Assembly (NCBI GenBank): GCA_963693285.1
Contig: OY848917.1
Coordinates: 24,172,245 to 24,236,244, forward strand
DNA from: Xestospongia muta
Taxonomy: Eukaryota > Porifera > Demospongiae > Haplosclerida > Petrosiidae
Direction of reading: 5' to 3'
Length of the DNA stretch: 64,000 nucleotides
The notes under the pieces are model-generated. The model was not told where the DNA came from, ran no database searches, and saw nothing but the letters and a program-made list of their open reading frames with translations. Positions within the stretch are counted from its first letter, which is position 1. Each line of letters opens with the position of its first letter. Made by a program: the position numbers and the translations under genes. Of the stretch, positions 1 through 12,418 are shown in pieces.

Positions 1-1863
1 TAGACGAGTACTCGCTTAACTAGTAAAAGGTGAGAATTCCCAAAATCTGAGGTCATCAGACGCCTGAATAATTATTATTGTTAAAATACATCGAATGACT
101 GAAAATCAAAAGAGTTATTCTATAGACCGTAATCCTTGGAGCTATTATAAGCATGAGACAGTAGCTACTAACTGCATTTTACAGAGCTAAACTCTCTGTC
201 AAGGATCTGCCATTTGTCAACAAGTGACATCTCACGATGACACAATGAAAACTATTGGACTAATAGCACTTTCTAGCATTAAGCAAGTGGGCATCTGTGT
301 TAGTACAAATAGTAGTGTACTCAAATTGTGAATATAGTAAATTTAGTATGTTGTCAAGGAAATATTTGACTAAAGTCTGATTAGCATTCTTACTAGAGGT
401 TATCTAAACTTGTATAATAAGTGAACATAAGCTTCTGTTTTACATACATATATATGTTGTAAATGTTACAGCTATAAACAATATATATATATATATATTG
501 TCCATTTGTTATAACAACACATTTCCTTTAGGATTGTGAGGTATTGTGAAACATCCAACAAAGTTTAAACCTACCTCACTGGATACTTATTTATATTACA
601 TTCATAATATTTAATGTATGAGTAGTAGTCAGGTGTTTGCAAGAATAGCATACTATAACTAAAAATAAAAGTATGTTAGCAAAAGGTCTATAACATTAGT
701 ATACTATAACTAAAGGTAATACTAAAATCAAAAGAATATTATAACTAAATAATTATTCAAAGGATTGATGACCAATATTTACTATATTATTCATAAACAA
801 TCAACTCTTTTAATTTGTAATGCAAAGGCACATTTTCTTTAAATTGTGAGACATTATAAAACAACAAAACATTTATAATATTACCTCACTTAATATTTAC
901 ATTAAGTATATGAGTAGTATAGTCAGATGTTTGTAGTATAAGTTTGCTGTAGTATATTGTCATATCAACATAACTGGTGTATGTCATTGTATTGATACTA
1001 ATACTATTACTAATAATTCAACCAAAGCTAATATTAAAGCCTTATCTTTTTGAAATAATACCAATATTAATATTGAAGATCATTTGGATGCCCTTCTGAA
1101 AACTATAACTAACATTTATATGCTAACGATTGAAAAGATTATTGACTATACTCTACAGCCCATGTATCCATCACTGCTAAAATTATTTTTCATTTAGACA
1201 ATTATAAAAGTCAGCTGATCATCACATCATAAGATATAGATACTACGATTGTCATAACTGCTATAGTTTAATTTATGACAAGAACAAACCAACACTACAA
1301 ATGTTATGATAGGAGTAGATTAGAATATGTGATCTTTACATGTAATAACGTGATGTATATTTTAGTATATACAATATAAAAATATACCTAATTTTATTCA
1401 AGGTCAACAATACATTTATACATTGTATACATGTATATATATAAGGTACTGTACACTTGCACAGCTTTGTTTCCTTCTTATTATGATTTCACATACGACA
1501 GTTATGATAAGAACCTGCTGAGACTGTTCCATACATTTGCCTTATTGGTGAAAACAAACAATCAGAGACAAATCTCTTTGTTGACAACCTGATGTAGATA
1601 TAATATATTATTATAGAGATCTCTGACCATACTATGTATACTTTGATAAGTTCTTACATTAATTACACGTATAATGTGAATTTTTAACTACACTACCATA
1701 TTTTGTGGATAAATAAGTGATTATTATAGAACATTTCATAAACACTGACAAAGCCAAAGAGAAATTCTTTCAAAGGGAATGCTTTGATGACACTATATAT
1801 CCCACATATGTAGGTGTAACTTTATTTGATGCTTTGAGAAACCAAAATGCAAATTGGTTGAAT

Positions 1864-1914
<51 letters not shown>

Positions 1915-2120
1915 CTAAACTTCAGACTACTCTTTCAATATTCTAGAATGTTTCATTATTCATATCACTATGTAGACACTGTTTTAAATCAATTGTTATT
2001 GAATGATAAAATCTCTGTTTGTGAAGTATTGATATATTCTGATTTAAATCATATCACTATTACTAATGTGAGTTTGAGCACTTTTATGATCATCATCCAC
2101 ATTACACCATAATGACATCA
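1..2120 (-). promoter_or_regulatory. Upstream region of a fourth array copy (gene body off the left edge)
   Basis: The sequence from base 1 aligns by eye with 62048-64000, the region upstream of gene C, and more loosely with the regions upstream of A and B. Shared landmarks include the ATTATTATTGTTAAAA block (position 70; 62115), the block around TGACAACCTGA (1582; 63602) and CAATTGTTATTGAATGATAAA-like sequence near 1990. The homology implies that the start codon of a fourth minus-strand copy lies about 60 nt left of base 1. No coding exon is seen here; the longest open stretch (1717-2112) is carried by a TA microsatellite. Confidence 0.6.
1865..1912. repeat. (TA)n microsatellite
   Basis: About 48 nt of alternating T and A. 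Similar tracts occur at the equivalent place in other array copies (26693-26714 and 41910-41941). Confidence 0.9.
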
Positions 2121-3655
2121 TACCTATTACACATGTAGGATTAAAGTATTCATTATAATGTTGATTGTATATTATCTGAGTAGACACAACATACCCAGGT
2201 AAATATAACTTTTTATACATAACATTTACATTCATAGTCAAATGTATGTCCATAGTATCTACAACATACGTAATATATGTACATGTGAATTTTATAGTTC
2301 TTTTAAATGAATGTAGACTTTTCATAAAGAGTCAACTCACTCATTCATATGGATTACAACTGTTATATACACATGTCAAAGCTTATATTATTGATTAGTG
2401 AAGCATTAATTTTCTGGTGACCAGGGTATTTACTTTAAGATATGTGTACTACATGTTTATACAGTATATAAATGTATCCTTTCACATTTTAAATTTACTC
2501 TAGGTGCCATTTGCTTTGCTTTGTTGGGCATTCTAAGAGAGTGGTGGGTATGTATATACTATAGCATTTATGTTAACAGCTGGTAAAATCCAGTCATTAT
2601 TCAGTAGTATATTTGTTTAATGTTAATAGATGAATCCATATGTTAATATTCTTTAAGTCAATATTGCAATATTATACAATATATAAGGTATATAATATTA
2701 TAGATAATAAGTACCAATATGTGATCAGAAAATAATATTGTTTTATTTTATTTTGGAACTCATCAGCATGATGTACTATTAAGATAATAGACCCATGGCT
2801 AGCATAATTGCACTTAATTGTGAGATGTTATGAGAAAATTGAGAGTGCTGAAAGGAGCTGTTGCATATTAGTAATGTAAGCTTACAATGTTCAGTATATG
2901 TAATTATTCAGGATAATAACAGTACATAAATATGGACATTAATTACTAGCTATTACACATACAACAGTAGATTTCAACCTATTAACTAGGATGGCATGCA
3001 TAAAACAATACTGGTATAATAAATGCAAGTTTGTAGACCAGTTACTTTGTTTAGAAAAATTATAATTATTACTAATGTTCAAAAGATATGATACTTAAGT
3101 GATATAGAGAGTATAACAAAGTATGTTATAACAATATTAGGTGATTTATAACTACTCTAATTGTCTAGTCTAAAAGAGAAACAGACATGTTTTTTGAAAA
3201 ATCAATCACTACTGTTTTCCTTTTGATAAATAAATGTATGTATGTATAATACATGACTTGAATACCACCTTCTATGTATAAATGGATGGATGGATGGATA
3301 CGTCTAGATAACAGAATAAATAACAATAAATGTACAACAAATAATTAAGTTATTACTTCTTGAGCTTTAAGATATTCACAAGCAATTGATACAATTGCAA
3401 TTGATACATCTGTTTGGAGAATATAAATTAATGTTGATATGATAACAGTTTGCTCTAGCTTTTGACGCTACATTTTGAACACTCCTTTAAACATTAGGAG
3501 TATTTTGCTATTGCCTGCCTGCTTTTCAGAACAGTATAGTATGGGAAGAACAGTCCCAAGGACTCCCCAGGACTCAATACCCGTAGTACAACTCTTATGT
3601 CCATTAATCCAATTAATCAATCTCTAATATTTATGCAAACAAATAAGTATGGTCA
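2121..3655. other. No gene seen
   Basis: AT-rich non-coding sequence with stops in all frames. It contains a short GGAT/ATGG run near 3282-3299 and poly-TA stretches. I see no exon, RNA gene or recognisable element. Confidence 0.6.
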
Positions 3656-3669
3656 ATGCTATGTTACTG

Positions 3670-4600
3670 AAGCCCACCAATACAAGGGATGAGTGCTCCG
3701 AGTGTCTGTCTTGGATATATATCAAGAAGGCTGTGCTTGACTAGCGAGCTAAGGCTTTGATGGTTGAGTCTTCAACCCCTGCCTGTGCAGCTGCTGTGCC
3801 TTGCCCAATTCTGAAACTATGTCCTGCATAAAGGGATTGGCCTAGACCCATTTGGGTCAATGCATTTCGGACAGCTGTGACAAATCGACTTTTTGTAAGA
3901 GGGCTGCATCCTGTAAATGAAAGAAGGGATGTGGTACTGGACCATGGATTGCCATGTATGATAATGCAGCTGTTACAGGACACATTGGAGATTCTGTACA
4001 CCCCAGGAATATATCTATGCCATTTCCAAACTGGACACATTTAGAGACTTTTAAATGGACCCTTAGTATCTTTGTCTTCTCTACACTATCCACACTAACA
4101 TCCTCCTATGCAAGGTACATATGTGGTTGAAATGCTGAATGTGTGGGCACTGTGATTTCCCCTGCTGAAGAAACCCAAAAAAGGAGATTGAACATGCTGC
4201 CCATAGCATGAACCTGTCCCTGTTTACCTTCCCTGCCATAGTCTTGAACATGCCTAAAAGGGTGTCTGCTAATATTTGAGTTTCAGTTGTGGGCAGGATG
4301 ACAATGATTAGGGTTCCGGCAGTCCAGCCTCAATCTGGGTATGGAATATTGCTTAAAATATGACTTTATATATTGAAGTGCCAACCCATTGTTTGCGAGG
4401 AAGGCAACCAAGTAAGATAAAATAGACTCGTAACTACGAAGGGGGTTATAATGGAATATTTTGAGCAGAAACTACCAAACCATTTGAGAGCTGATTCATA
4501 TGTCTTCTTTGTGGATGGTGCAATTCCAAGCCTACAGGAGCCCTGAACAGCACCATCCAAACTGGTGATGCCCAGTCCAGTTTGGGGTTCAGAAGAAGGT
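3670..4600 (-). pseudogene. Tyrosine recombinase of the DIRS-type element, broken
   Basis: The N-terminal core-binding part reads RLGIAPSTKKTYESALKWF (about 4540). The C-terminal catalytic part reads LYAGHSFRIGQGTAAAQAG, then DSTIKALAR, a stop, and SSTAFLIYIQ (about 3835-3690). H-S-F-R is the HxxR catalytic motif, and the Tyr in FLIYI is at the place of the nucleophile. Frame changes near 4366 and 4090 and the stop after KALAR make it a pseudogene. Confidence 0.75.
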
Positions 4601-4609
4601 CGAGGGCCA

Positions 4610-4807
4610 TCATAGGAAGTGGATGGGGGTATTGTGCATGTAAGGAGCCTGTGAGAAAAAGGAAATAATGTCGTTATGAGACAGATCATCAGTGAGGGTG
4701 TTCATGCAGCCAGGTATATGTGAGGCTGTGATGGATAGTCTATATGTTGCTTCCAAAAAAACAAGGATCTCAGATTGTGTATGAGGTCTGCCTGGCAAGA
4801 GTAGCAA
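4610..4807 (-). pseudogene. RNase H C-terminal remnant of the DIRS-type element
   Basis: The minus frame contains ASHIPGCMNTLTDDLSHN. This corresponds to the end of retroelement RNase H domains, where the usual form is H-I-P-G-x-x-N-x-x-A-D-x-L-S-R. It lies between the RT remnant and the recombinase remnant, in the expected order. Confidence 0.65.
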
Positions 4808-5169
4808 TATGCAAACTACTGCCTGGTTGTCGCACTAACAATGTATGGCTGAACACCGTCACTCATGTCCCCACACCATCACAGCCAGCACAATAGGAAT
4901 CAGTTCCTTAAATGAGATATGTGTGTCCTGGCACATGCAAGCAACTGCAGCTGAAACCATTTGTTGTTACAAAGAGCACTGCAGCCCCAGGAGCCTAATG
5001 CATCAGGGACCTACATAAGAAGAAGGGTATGGCAGAGATAGGACAGACAGTCTATTCCACATCTCCAAGAATGTCAACCACCATTGTGAATAGGCTTTAA
5101 ACTCCTTGTTTAGTCAAATAGGATGATTTCTCTGGTGGATACTCCAGGATACTGTCCAGGAGCAGCTAC

Positions 5170-5830
5170 CTTAGCTGCACGGTAAAGCAGGCCAACTAAT
5201 GATTCTCAATTCAAATTGTTTTTTCCTCCATTGAGTCAAAATTGTCTGCACTCTCAATAGTTTCTCCTTTGGTAATCGTAACACCCTTTGGTGAGTTTCT
5301 ATCTCTATGCCCAGAAAGGTTAGAATTGGTGAGGGACCTCCACATTTGTCCTTGGCTAGTGGTACCCCAGAGTGGCCGACACTTCCTGAATGACTCAAAG
5401 GTTTCTGGCCCAGGTTAAGGAGGCACGGGGTCCCATTGTCACGAAATCGTCCAGATAGTGATCCACATGGGTGACACCTCTATAATAAAAACACCATCGA
5501 AGTGCATCTGCCAAAGCATTGAATACTCTTAGGGCTGATTGCTAACCAAAAGGAAGCATAACATCCAGATAGACCTTGCCTCCCCATTGGAAACCTAGCA
5601 GTGGGTGGTCTGACTGATGAACAGAAACCAGCCAATAAGCTGATTTTATATCTATCTTTGCTAGGAGTGCACCTTGACCAATGCAGTTGCTTTTGCTACC
5701 ACCTTGTCAACAGTTGTATACTCCAAGGAACAATATTCCTGTCCTATGCTGTCATTGATGCTTTTGTCCTTCTGGTTAGAATAGGTCTGTGATGAGGTGC
5801 CATTTGCCAGTGTTATGCCCTTTTGGAATA
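5170..5830 (-). pseudogene. DIRS-type reverse transcriptase, broken
   Basis: Fragments in more than one frame read GKWHLITDL, LLAKIDIKSAYW, DHPLLGFQWGGKVYLDV, LPFG followed by a stop, then ALRVFNALADALRW and HYLDDF. The HYLDDF box is the catalytic Asp-Asp motif. LPFG..SA and the FLGIEIET / LRLPKEKL stretch (5398-5171) are typical of DIRS and related tyrosine-recombinase retroelements. In-frame stops (for example just after LPFG) exclude a functional product. Confidence 0.8.
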
Positions 5831-6235
5831 ATTCAAATTCAACTCACATGAATAAACTAGCTATTGGGAGTAGGTCTGGTTATTGGGAGGAGTTACTGTA
5901 GGGAGTAGGTCTATTAAGTCACCTTTGGTGAGTTCACTGGTAATAGGTTGAGGAGAGGCGCTTCTGCTGAGTTCACTGGTAATAGGTTGGGGAGAGGTGC
6001 TTTGGGCTCTGGTCCCAATTGGGTGATGACAGGGGTCTCGACCTGTTTCTTGGTGAAGGTCTCATACAGGTTCTTAAGAACTCAAGTCAATCTTTCATGA
6101 ATGGGATAGAGGCCTCATTGGTCATGGTCCAAATAGTTATTGTAAAAAAGAGACAGAAGATAAGTCTGTTAGCTTGCCTAGCGAGCAGAGCATGTGTTCT
6201 TAAGTAAACTGCGCATGCATGTTATGGCCCAGATC

Positions 6236-6945
6236 CATCTCCATTAACAATATTTAAAGTTTAAACTTTGGTTTAAATTACATTATAATTCTAACTAATC
6301 TCTTACAGAATCCAACAAATAGGGTCTTTTTCTAGGAAGTTGCAATTACTCATTTTAATATCACCTAGGTCAAGATGTAGCAAATGCAGATCCATTAATC
6401 AGACAACTACCAATCAATGCCTGGCATTATCAGAAGAACCACGCTCACCTCCAGCAGAGTTAAAAGTTCTAGTGAACAATTTGGAACTCATAACATTAAC
6501 AGTAGCACATTAGAAGACATACAGAAAAGATCTGGTGTTATTAAAAGTAGTATATTTAGTGCACGGAGGCTTGTCAAATGATTCAACTGAGTTTTCTCAG
6601 GGTAGTCAAAATGAAAGGGACTAGCTGATATTTGTGTATGTTTTCTAAAATTGTAGAATAAAAAAGATTTGAGACTGAACCATTTGTCAACCTCGTTGAA
6701 ATTCACCACCACTTCATCCATGTGATTTATACATCCAACTGCCAATAGCTCTAAAAGTCTTATGGATCTTGCCAGTGAGAAGGGAGCTTCAATCTGGTTA
6801 ACAACACTTCTTTTGGCCAAACATGGGTTTGCTCTTCATAAATGAGTATTTTGTGATGCAATCTTTTTGCATTATGGTTGGAGGCCTTCCTTGCTTCCTT
6901 CACAATGTGTGTGTGAAAAGGCATTAAATGTGAAACATGCACTAA
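6236..6945. other. No gene assigned
   Basis: This stretch lies between the DIRS relic and a second retroelement fragment. Two overlapping minus-strand open stretches (6488-6820 and 6760-6942) show no motif that I recognise. It may be further transposon debris. Confidence 0.4.
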
Positions 6946-6949
6946 GCTG

Positions 6950-7400
6950 CTCGTGTGGTGCCTTCCCGTCTATTTGACACAGATTAAAGACATATTTTCA
7001 TAGCTTCTGTCTGAAATATCTCCCTGTGTTGGGACTCAACCAACTTTATAAACTCTAACTGTAGAGAAATTGCAGTACATGTCCTCTAATATAGATGACT
7101 GTGCTCTGCTTGACATCAAAGCCAGAGCCTTTTGGAACTGTAAGCAACAGGATGTATTTTTTGATGTTAGGGTTTTTAATCACCATGCTCATTCTAATTC
7201 AAAACAGTCCATAGCATCTTACTGCAGGAAACACGAGCAGGAGAAAACAAGAGAGTATGACAAAACTGTGAGAAAAGTGGAATATGGCTGCTTCACACCA
7301 CTTGTCTTCTCTGCATGCTGTTGGAGTTCTAGACCAGCTGCCACCACTGTTTTAAAAAGGTCACAAATATCTTGTCATTAAAATATAATCATACATACAG
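6950..7400 (+). pseudogene. Retrotransposon-associated C-terminal domain, degenerate
   Basis: The plus frame 7070-7381 carries ALLDIKARAFW, FFDVRVFNHHAHSNSKQS, a HEQEKTREY block, then VEYGCFTPLVFSA. This order (DIxARGFW, FFDVRVFxPxA, HExxKxxxY, G-x-FTPLVFS) is a conserved tail that I know from many marine-invertebrate and fish retroelement polyproteins. Upstream (about 7025-7070) a PTL...LTVEKLQYMSSN stretch fits the same domain after frame breaks. It is a relic; the assignment to an element class is uncertain. Confidence 0.6.
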
Positions 7401-7744
7401 CATACAGTTGCACCATGAACTGGCTGAGATGCACAATAGGCTTTTCTCTTCTTAAATCAACCATTATGTGCATGCATGGATCATCATTCTCTTATCTAAA
7501 ATCAGCTTTACGACTAATATCAGAGGGATCCATTACAATTAATTATCATTACAAGTACCATTACAATTACAATTTCTAATAGCTATCTTGTAAGTTAGAT
7601 ATAATTCTTGAAGTAGATACTGCTATATCCGTGTATTATTATTAAATACAACACATTAGTTGCTCACTAACCATTTCACTTATTAATTGGTCTCGAAATT
7701 CTCTTAGAGGTTTGAGTTCATCTGCATAAGTTGCAACAGACATA

Positions 7745-8005
7745 CAACAAAATTCAGGAACCAACCAACTTGAAACATCTTGCTTACGTTCAATTCTAAG
7801 AGGCAGATCGTTATACTCCCGCTCCGTGTCTTATTAAGTAACAAGAAAAGCCTAGAAATGGCACACGTGCCGAAAATGATTAGGAATAAGAAATTGGAAC
7901 TCATCAACTGGGTTCTTAATTAGAATTTTTAATACGCGAAGGTGCGTGGAATATATAGGAAATAGGAATTGGAATTTCCGTCTGTGGCTTCCGTAAGATT
8001 CTATG
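7745..8005 (-). repeat. Partial copy of the 38.8-kb inverted-repeat element
   Basis: The reverse complement of this stretch matches 38776-38990. The shared text includes CCAATTCCTATTTCCTATAT, the CTTCGCGTATTAAAAA block, CCCAGTTGATGAGTT and TTCTTGTTACTTAATAA. Only one end is present here. Confidence 0.75.
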
Positions 8006-8116
8006 TAAAATGGTGCATTCAAATGAAATTAAGAAGAGTACAAAATTATGCATCGCTTATTAATGACGTTAATTTGTTAAAAATGACTAAATGCATTGCA
8101 TGAGGCGATGATTATG

Positions 8117-8160
8117 TGTTACCTGGTGAATCAGTCGAAGAAGGTGAAACTATAGAACCA
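8117..8160 (-). pseudogene. Linker-exon relic of the SMB gene family
   Basis: The minus strand reads a Ser/Thr/Pro linker end (TIVSPSSTDSPG-like) followed by a GTAACA donor, exactly like the ends of linker exons in genes A and B. The upstream acceptor is not evident. Confidence 0.45.
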
Positions 8161-8606
8161 CATAAGATGATAAAAACCTTTCTCGAAGTGGTAATAAAAA
8201 GAATATGTAAGAGATAAACTGATTGCAATCATTACATCAGAAATTAAATATGCTACTACTTTTCATATTAGCTATTAGGAAGAAATCTTTAAAAATATAT
8301 TACAATTAAGTCAAATAAGCAATAAAGTTAACTTTTGATTAGACTGAAATGTGACTATTATGAGATATATCTTCTTTTTTTGATACTTTTATTATTTGGA
8401 GAGAAATAATTTTGTCATGACATGTAATGCTAAAGCAGATAAAAATTAAGAAATAGATTTTGTTTCAAAAGAATGTCATACACTAATAATATGTATAAGC
8501 TTTTGATGAATTTGTTATTGAGTTAACGGAAATTAACATTATTTCAAGTTATAAATGTTTATACACTGTGATTAATATATGGTATGAGCTTCTGATTTGG
8601 TCTTAC

Positions 8607-8670
8607 CAAGTGTATTAGTTGTTGTAGGTCAAACTAAGGAATCACTTCAAGAAGATGAATACTTTCTAGT
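8607..8670 (-). pseudogene. Linker-exon relic with stop codons
   Basis: The minus strand ends in NTLG followed by GTAAGACC, the common donor context of the array. Upstream, the SSS.SDSLV.PTTT frame carries two TGA stops. This is a decayed Ser/Thr linker exon. Confidence 0.5.
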
Positions 8671-8943
8671 AGCAGCAATAACATTAGTATCATTGGGTAC
8701 TGATGCAATGTCCTACTATCATCTCAGTAGAGCATATGTACTCATTAAAACTGCCATGTTTAGAACATCTCTTGGAACTATTTCAAGATTAAAATACCAG
8801 CATGTGTTTAGAGATGTGCCCTGAGAGAATTTATGAATGAAAGCTACCTCATTCAGATAACTCAAAGGGGTATGTAAGATAAGAAGGATATTTATGGGAC
8901 AGGTTTATATAGATTGGCCCTCAATATGATGATTTCTAAATGG

Positions 8944-9068
8944 TTAAACGTGTGGTTCTTGAGTTTTAATAAGTTGCGGTTGTGGACAGCCATATCCTAG
9001 TTCATTGGCATCACAATATATATCATGATTAGAATATCTTCTTGGGCAAGTGCAACTTTGTTCATAGA
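8944..9068 (-). CDS. Terminal Cys-rich exon of an array-related gene tail
   Basis: With an acceptor at 9069-9070 in phase 1 the exon reads VYEQSCTCPRRYSNHDIYC, then DANELGYGCPQPQLIKTQ and a TAA stop at 8946-8944. It has four cysteines in a CxC, YC, GCPQPQL pattern that I cannot assign to a family. The phase-1 entry and nearby decayed linker exons link it to the SMB array. Its 5' partner is probably 9192-9275. Confidence 0.4.
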
Positions 9069-9191
9069 CTTGAACATCAAGCACAACTTATAAAACACAA
9101 ATATACACAAATGAAGACATTATATATAATTATATATGATTTATTGTGTACTATTATTATACTGAGAAATTAATTTTTGACACATGTTTAC

Positions 9192-9275
9192 CTTCACAAA
9201 TAGGATCACAATAGCTATTATTTAGTGCTACTGAGTAATTAGGAGGTAGTAGAGTACAAGGCGGAGAGAACATTG
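9192..9275 (-). CDS. Cys-rich exon (5' end uncertain)
   Basis: The minus frame reads DQCSPPCTLLPPNYSVALNN, then SYCDPICE and a phase-1 GTAAAC donor. The phase fits the exon at 8944-9068. The YCDPxC motif recalls the central part of SMB domains, but the full cysteine pattern is absent. No clear acceptor was found, so the 5' boundary is provisional. Confidence 0.35.
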
Positions 9276-9602
9276 ATCAGCATATATAAATCTTTTACTA
9301 CCTTAATCAACTATCTATAAAACATGATCATAATAATTAATATATTTAGTTTTAGGCAATTTCTAAACTATGCACAGCAATACTTAATTTGTAATATATA
9401 ATTATTATAAACATTTAAATTAGCTAAAAAGACTTAATATAAGTCTTGCTTGACAAACACATCTGCTTTACAGGATGGCAAACATAATACAATTGCACAT
9501 ATAGTTATAATACCATTGAAGGGTATCGTTAGTACATGGACCACTAAGTGGTAACAATAAACACAAGTATTGTTGAAAGGTCTTAGGCGAAGGGGTAATA
9601 CA

Positions 9603-10011
9603 TGTGAAAGGACATTTCAGACTGTATATTTGTCTGGACAACCAATACTAAAAATCAATAAACAAAACCAAGCTATATATATAATACAACAACCAATTAA
9701 AATACATCTAAGGAGTCCCTAGCAACAACCAATGAGTTAGCTGGAATAGAGTCCTTGGCAGATCACAATTGGTATGTGTGTCTGCAGTGTCTGCTGATGA
9801 GATCTCCGGTTAGAAAATCAAAACAACCTTGCTCACTTCAACCAATTGTGATCTGTCAAGGATTCTATTTCAGCTAACTCAGTGGCTGTTGCTATGGACT
9901 CCTTATATGTATTTTGATTGGTTGTTGTACTGTATATATAGCTTGGTTTTGTTTATTGATTTTTAATATTGGTTGTCCAGACAAATATAAAGTCTGAAAT
10001 GTCCTTTCACA
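9603..10011. mobile_element. Foldback element, arms of about 170 bp
   Basis: 9603-9775 and 9843-10011 are inverted copies. The outer ends are TGTGAAAGGACATTTCAGAC on the left and its complement on the right, with a spacer of about 67 bp. Arms differ at scattered positions. It has no coding capacity and probably represents a MITE-like element. Confidence 0.75.
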
Positions 10012-12000
10012 ATAAATACAAGTACAGAAAATAAAATGAAATAAATCTAAATAAATAATTGTTGCTTTGATCAAAAATTCAGCATAAACATTCATCAGGA
10101 TTAGAAATTGCAGCGGGATTGTCAGCCCAAAGACTCCTATCACAAATATTTCTTGGTTTAATGACAAATAAACATCCTAGGTGAATAAAAATAATTACAT
10201 TACATGTAAGCAATTATTATACAGAAATGTTACAACAATGTACAACTTACCACAAAAACATTACATTTCTTAAGAATCCCTTTTTTTGAATAATACAAAT
10301 TGACAGAACTGGTATTAACAAAAGAAATAAGGAAATCTACCTTCACATGATCCAATTTAGGGAAGTAGATGACAAGAGCTATTGTTAGATTAATATATAT
10401 TATAATAATACCACTTTTTTCATAAATTTGCAAATGACATCAAAATTCTGATAATGGCTGAACTTAATTCAGATTTGTAGTGCATGTATCAAACATTTGT
10501 GAAAAATGTAAAGACGGTTTATATATAAGTCCATTAAAAGAAACACAACATAAAATGAAACAATAAAAATAGATATTGTATCATGGTGTTATAAAGAAGC
10601 ACAATAATTATATGCAAATATAAAAATTTTCAAAAATTAATGTAGGGGTAACTCAAAACAGTATCTTTACATTCTATTCACATGCAGTAACAAGACAACA
10701 ATGCTTATTTTGTTACAACAGTTGTGGTGAAATTTGAGTCAGACAATCCTATAAAAGACTATATAATAAAAAGTTGTTCAGTAATAGATAAAGTGAGATT
10801 TTGGTTTGGTCTTGGTGTAGTAGAAATGACCTTAGAAATCCTTCATAAAATCCCTACTTAATTAGCCTGTCAGTATAGCATGATGTTCTTGTACATTTAT
10901 TTTTTGCTATGTCTTGTATTTGGGTTACGATAAGTTAAATTGTACTGTAGAACTTTTCCTGGCTACTTATATAACTTACTTATTTCAACATGGATTTTGT
11001 TGTCATCACTGCCTTCTTTATTTCACTACATCAGGTTTCATTTTTTAAAATGTTCAATTGCTTGCTTGCTTTTTTAACAATAATGTTTGGATTGAAATTT
11101 TGAGTAATTATGATGTTATACACATATATATGGTGCGGTATTTCTTCATGGTTATAAGTATAATGTCACAGTATATATATATATATATATATACATACAT
11201 TCGAGTTATTAGGATGCTATGTAGCCTATTCCCCATCATGTTGGGAAAACAGGAAGATAAAGTAAATGAAACAATTTGGCTTTAGAAACATATATAACAA
11301 AGTTAGATGTCTTAACAGTATCAAAAAGGCTCGATTATGGCGAGTAGGGCTCAAACAAGCTTAACAATTCTACTACAGAGTCATTTCCATAAGTGAGTTC
11401 TTAATAGGCTAATTAAAAATATGAAAGCATCATAATGTATTCTGCAGCAACTTTTTCTAGTGATATGCCTATATATTGAGCAATATCATGCTCAATATGT
11501 TATTCTCTTGCATTGTCGGTTTGTTTGTTGATAGCTTTATATCTTAATGAAGTTGCTAACTATATGAAAGGTCAATACACTGCATAATTGGCAATAAAAA
11601 AATTTACTGTTGAAGAAAATGTCTATGATGAGTGTTAGCAACACTAGTCTAGTGGTTTCGCATACTGTGAAAATGGATGAGCAATGTTGACAATAAAAGT
11701 TACTAGTGATAATATCAAAGTTTTAAAATGTTCTAACTGTTTTTTATCTTTCACTTTGAGTAGAAATAGTAAAGTTCAAGGTTTGAAGAAATGAGGTTGA
11801 ACTATAAGATAGACAGATGATCATGAGACGATTACAAAAAGATTTTTATGTTCTTGCAATAAGTTATCTGGAGTGGATAACAATGATGGCGCAGCAGGAT
11901 TATTTGATATTGGTTGCTGGCCTTAAGTCCAAGTTGCATCGAGAAGCATCTAATTCTGAATATGATTTCCGCTTTTAGTTCTAATATTAAAAAAGACATC
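10012..12000. other. No gene seen; 3' flank of gene A at the right end
   Basis: AT-rich sequence with only short spurious open frames and a TA microsatellite (11171-11192). From about 11650 it matches 30180 onwards, the 3' flank of gene B, which marks the shared end of the duplicated units. Confidence 0.5.
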
Positions 12001-12002
12001 AA

Positions 12003-12008
12003 TTTATT
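12003..12008 (-). terminator. Candidate poly(A) signal of gene A
   Basis: AATAAA on the minus strand, about 250 nt past the stop codon. The same hexamer in the same sequence context lies past gene B (30517-30522). Confidence 0.4.
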
Positions 12009-12254
12009 GCCATCAGATGTAGCTCACTGCCAAATATGTTATGACTAGTAGTAAGTTATAGATAAATCTACATTACAAGAAAGTAGACATAATTATAAAA
12101 AATAAAAAAAACAACAACACAAAGTTGAGAACACTACAAAATAGCTAAGTTATATAAAAAAAGAGACAAAACAGGAAGTTACAAATCATGATGTAATACA
12201 CTACATATTAATAGTTATAAATGTTTAGTTACAACAAAGTCTAAGTAGATGAAA

Positions 12255-12418
12255 CTAAGAAGAAGCGAGAAAACAACCAATATCAGCTATATCACCACAA
12301 CAATCGTTCCAATTGTAACAGGTTTGATCACAATAGCATCCATTGTTGCTACAAGATAGTGACAGGGACCATACACAACATCCAGAATAGTTGAGATTAA
12401 GTGCCAAACATGAGCCAA
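12255..12418 (-). CDS. Gene A terminal SMB exon
   Basis: Ten-Cys SMB-like domain ending DIADIGCFLASS and a TAG stop at 12257-12255. The acceptor lies 3 nt further upstream than in sister exons (TTATTAG, then TTGGCTCATG), which adds one residue and keeps phase 1. Confidence 0.7.

Larger units (their letters stand above)
3660..6235 (-). mobile_element. Degenerate DIRS-type retrotransposon (RT, RNase H, tyrosine recombinase)
   Basis: Read on the minus strand from about 6.2 kb to 3.66 kb, frame-broken fragments follow the DIRS order: a gag-like leader with a short direct repeat (5936-5990), reverse transcriptase (about 5830-5170), an RNase H end (about 4810-4610), then a tyrosine recombinase (about 4600-3670). 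Many stops and frameshifts show that it is inactive. It is clearly richer in GC than the flanks, which suits an insertion. I did not find the split or inverted terminal repeats expected of DIRS elements. Confidence 0.75.

Noticed and set aside
1717..2112. 131-codon plus-strand open frame
   Set aside because: Half of it is a TA microsatellite translation, and the homologous region upstream of gene C does not keep the frame.
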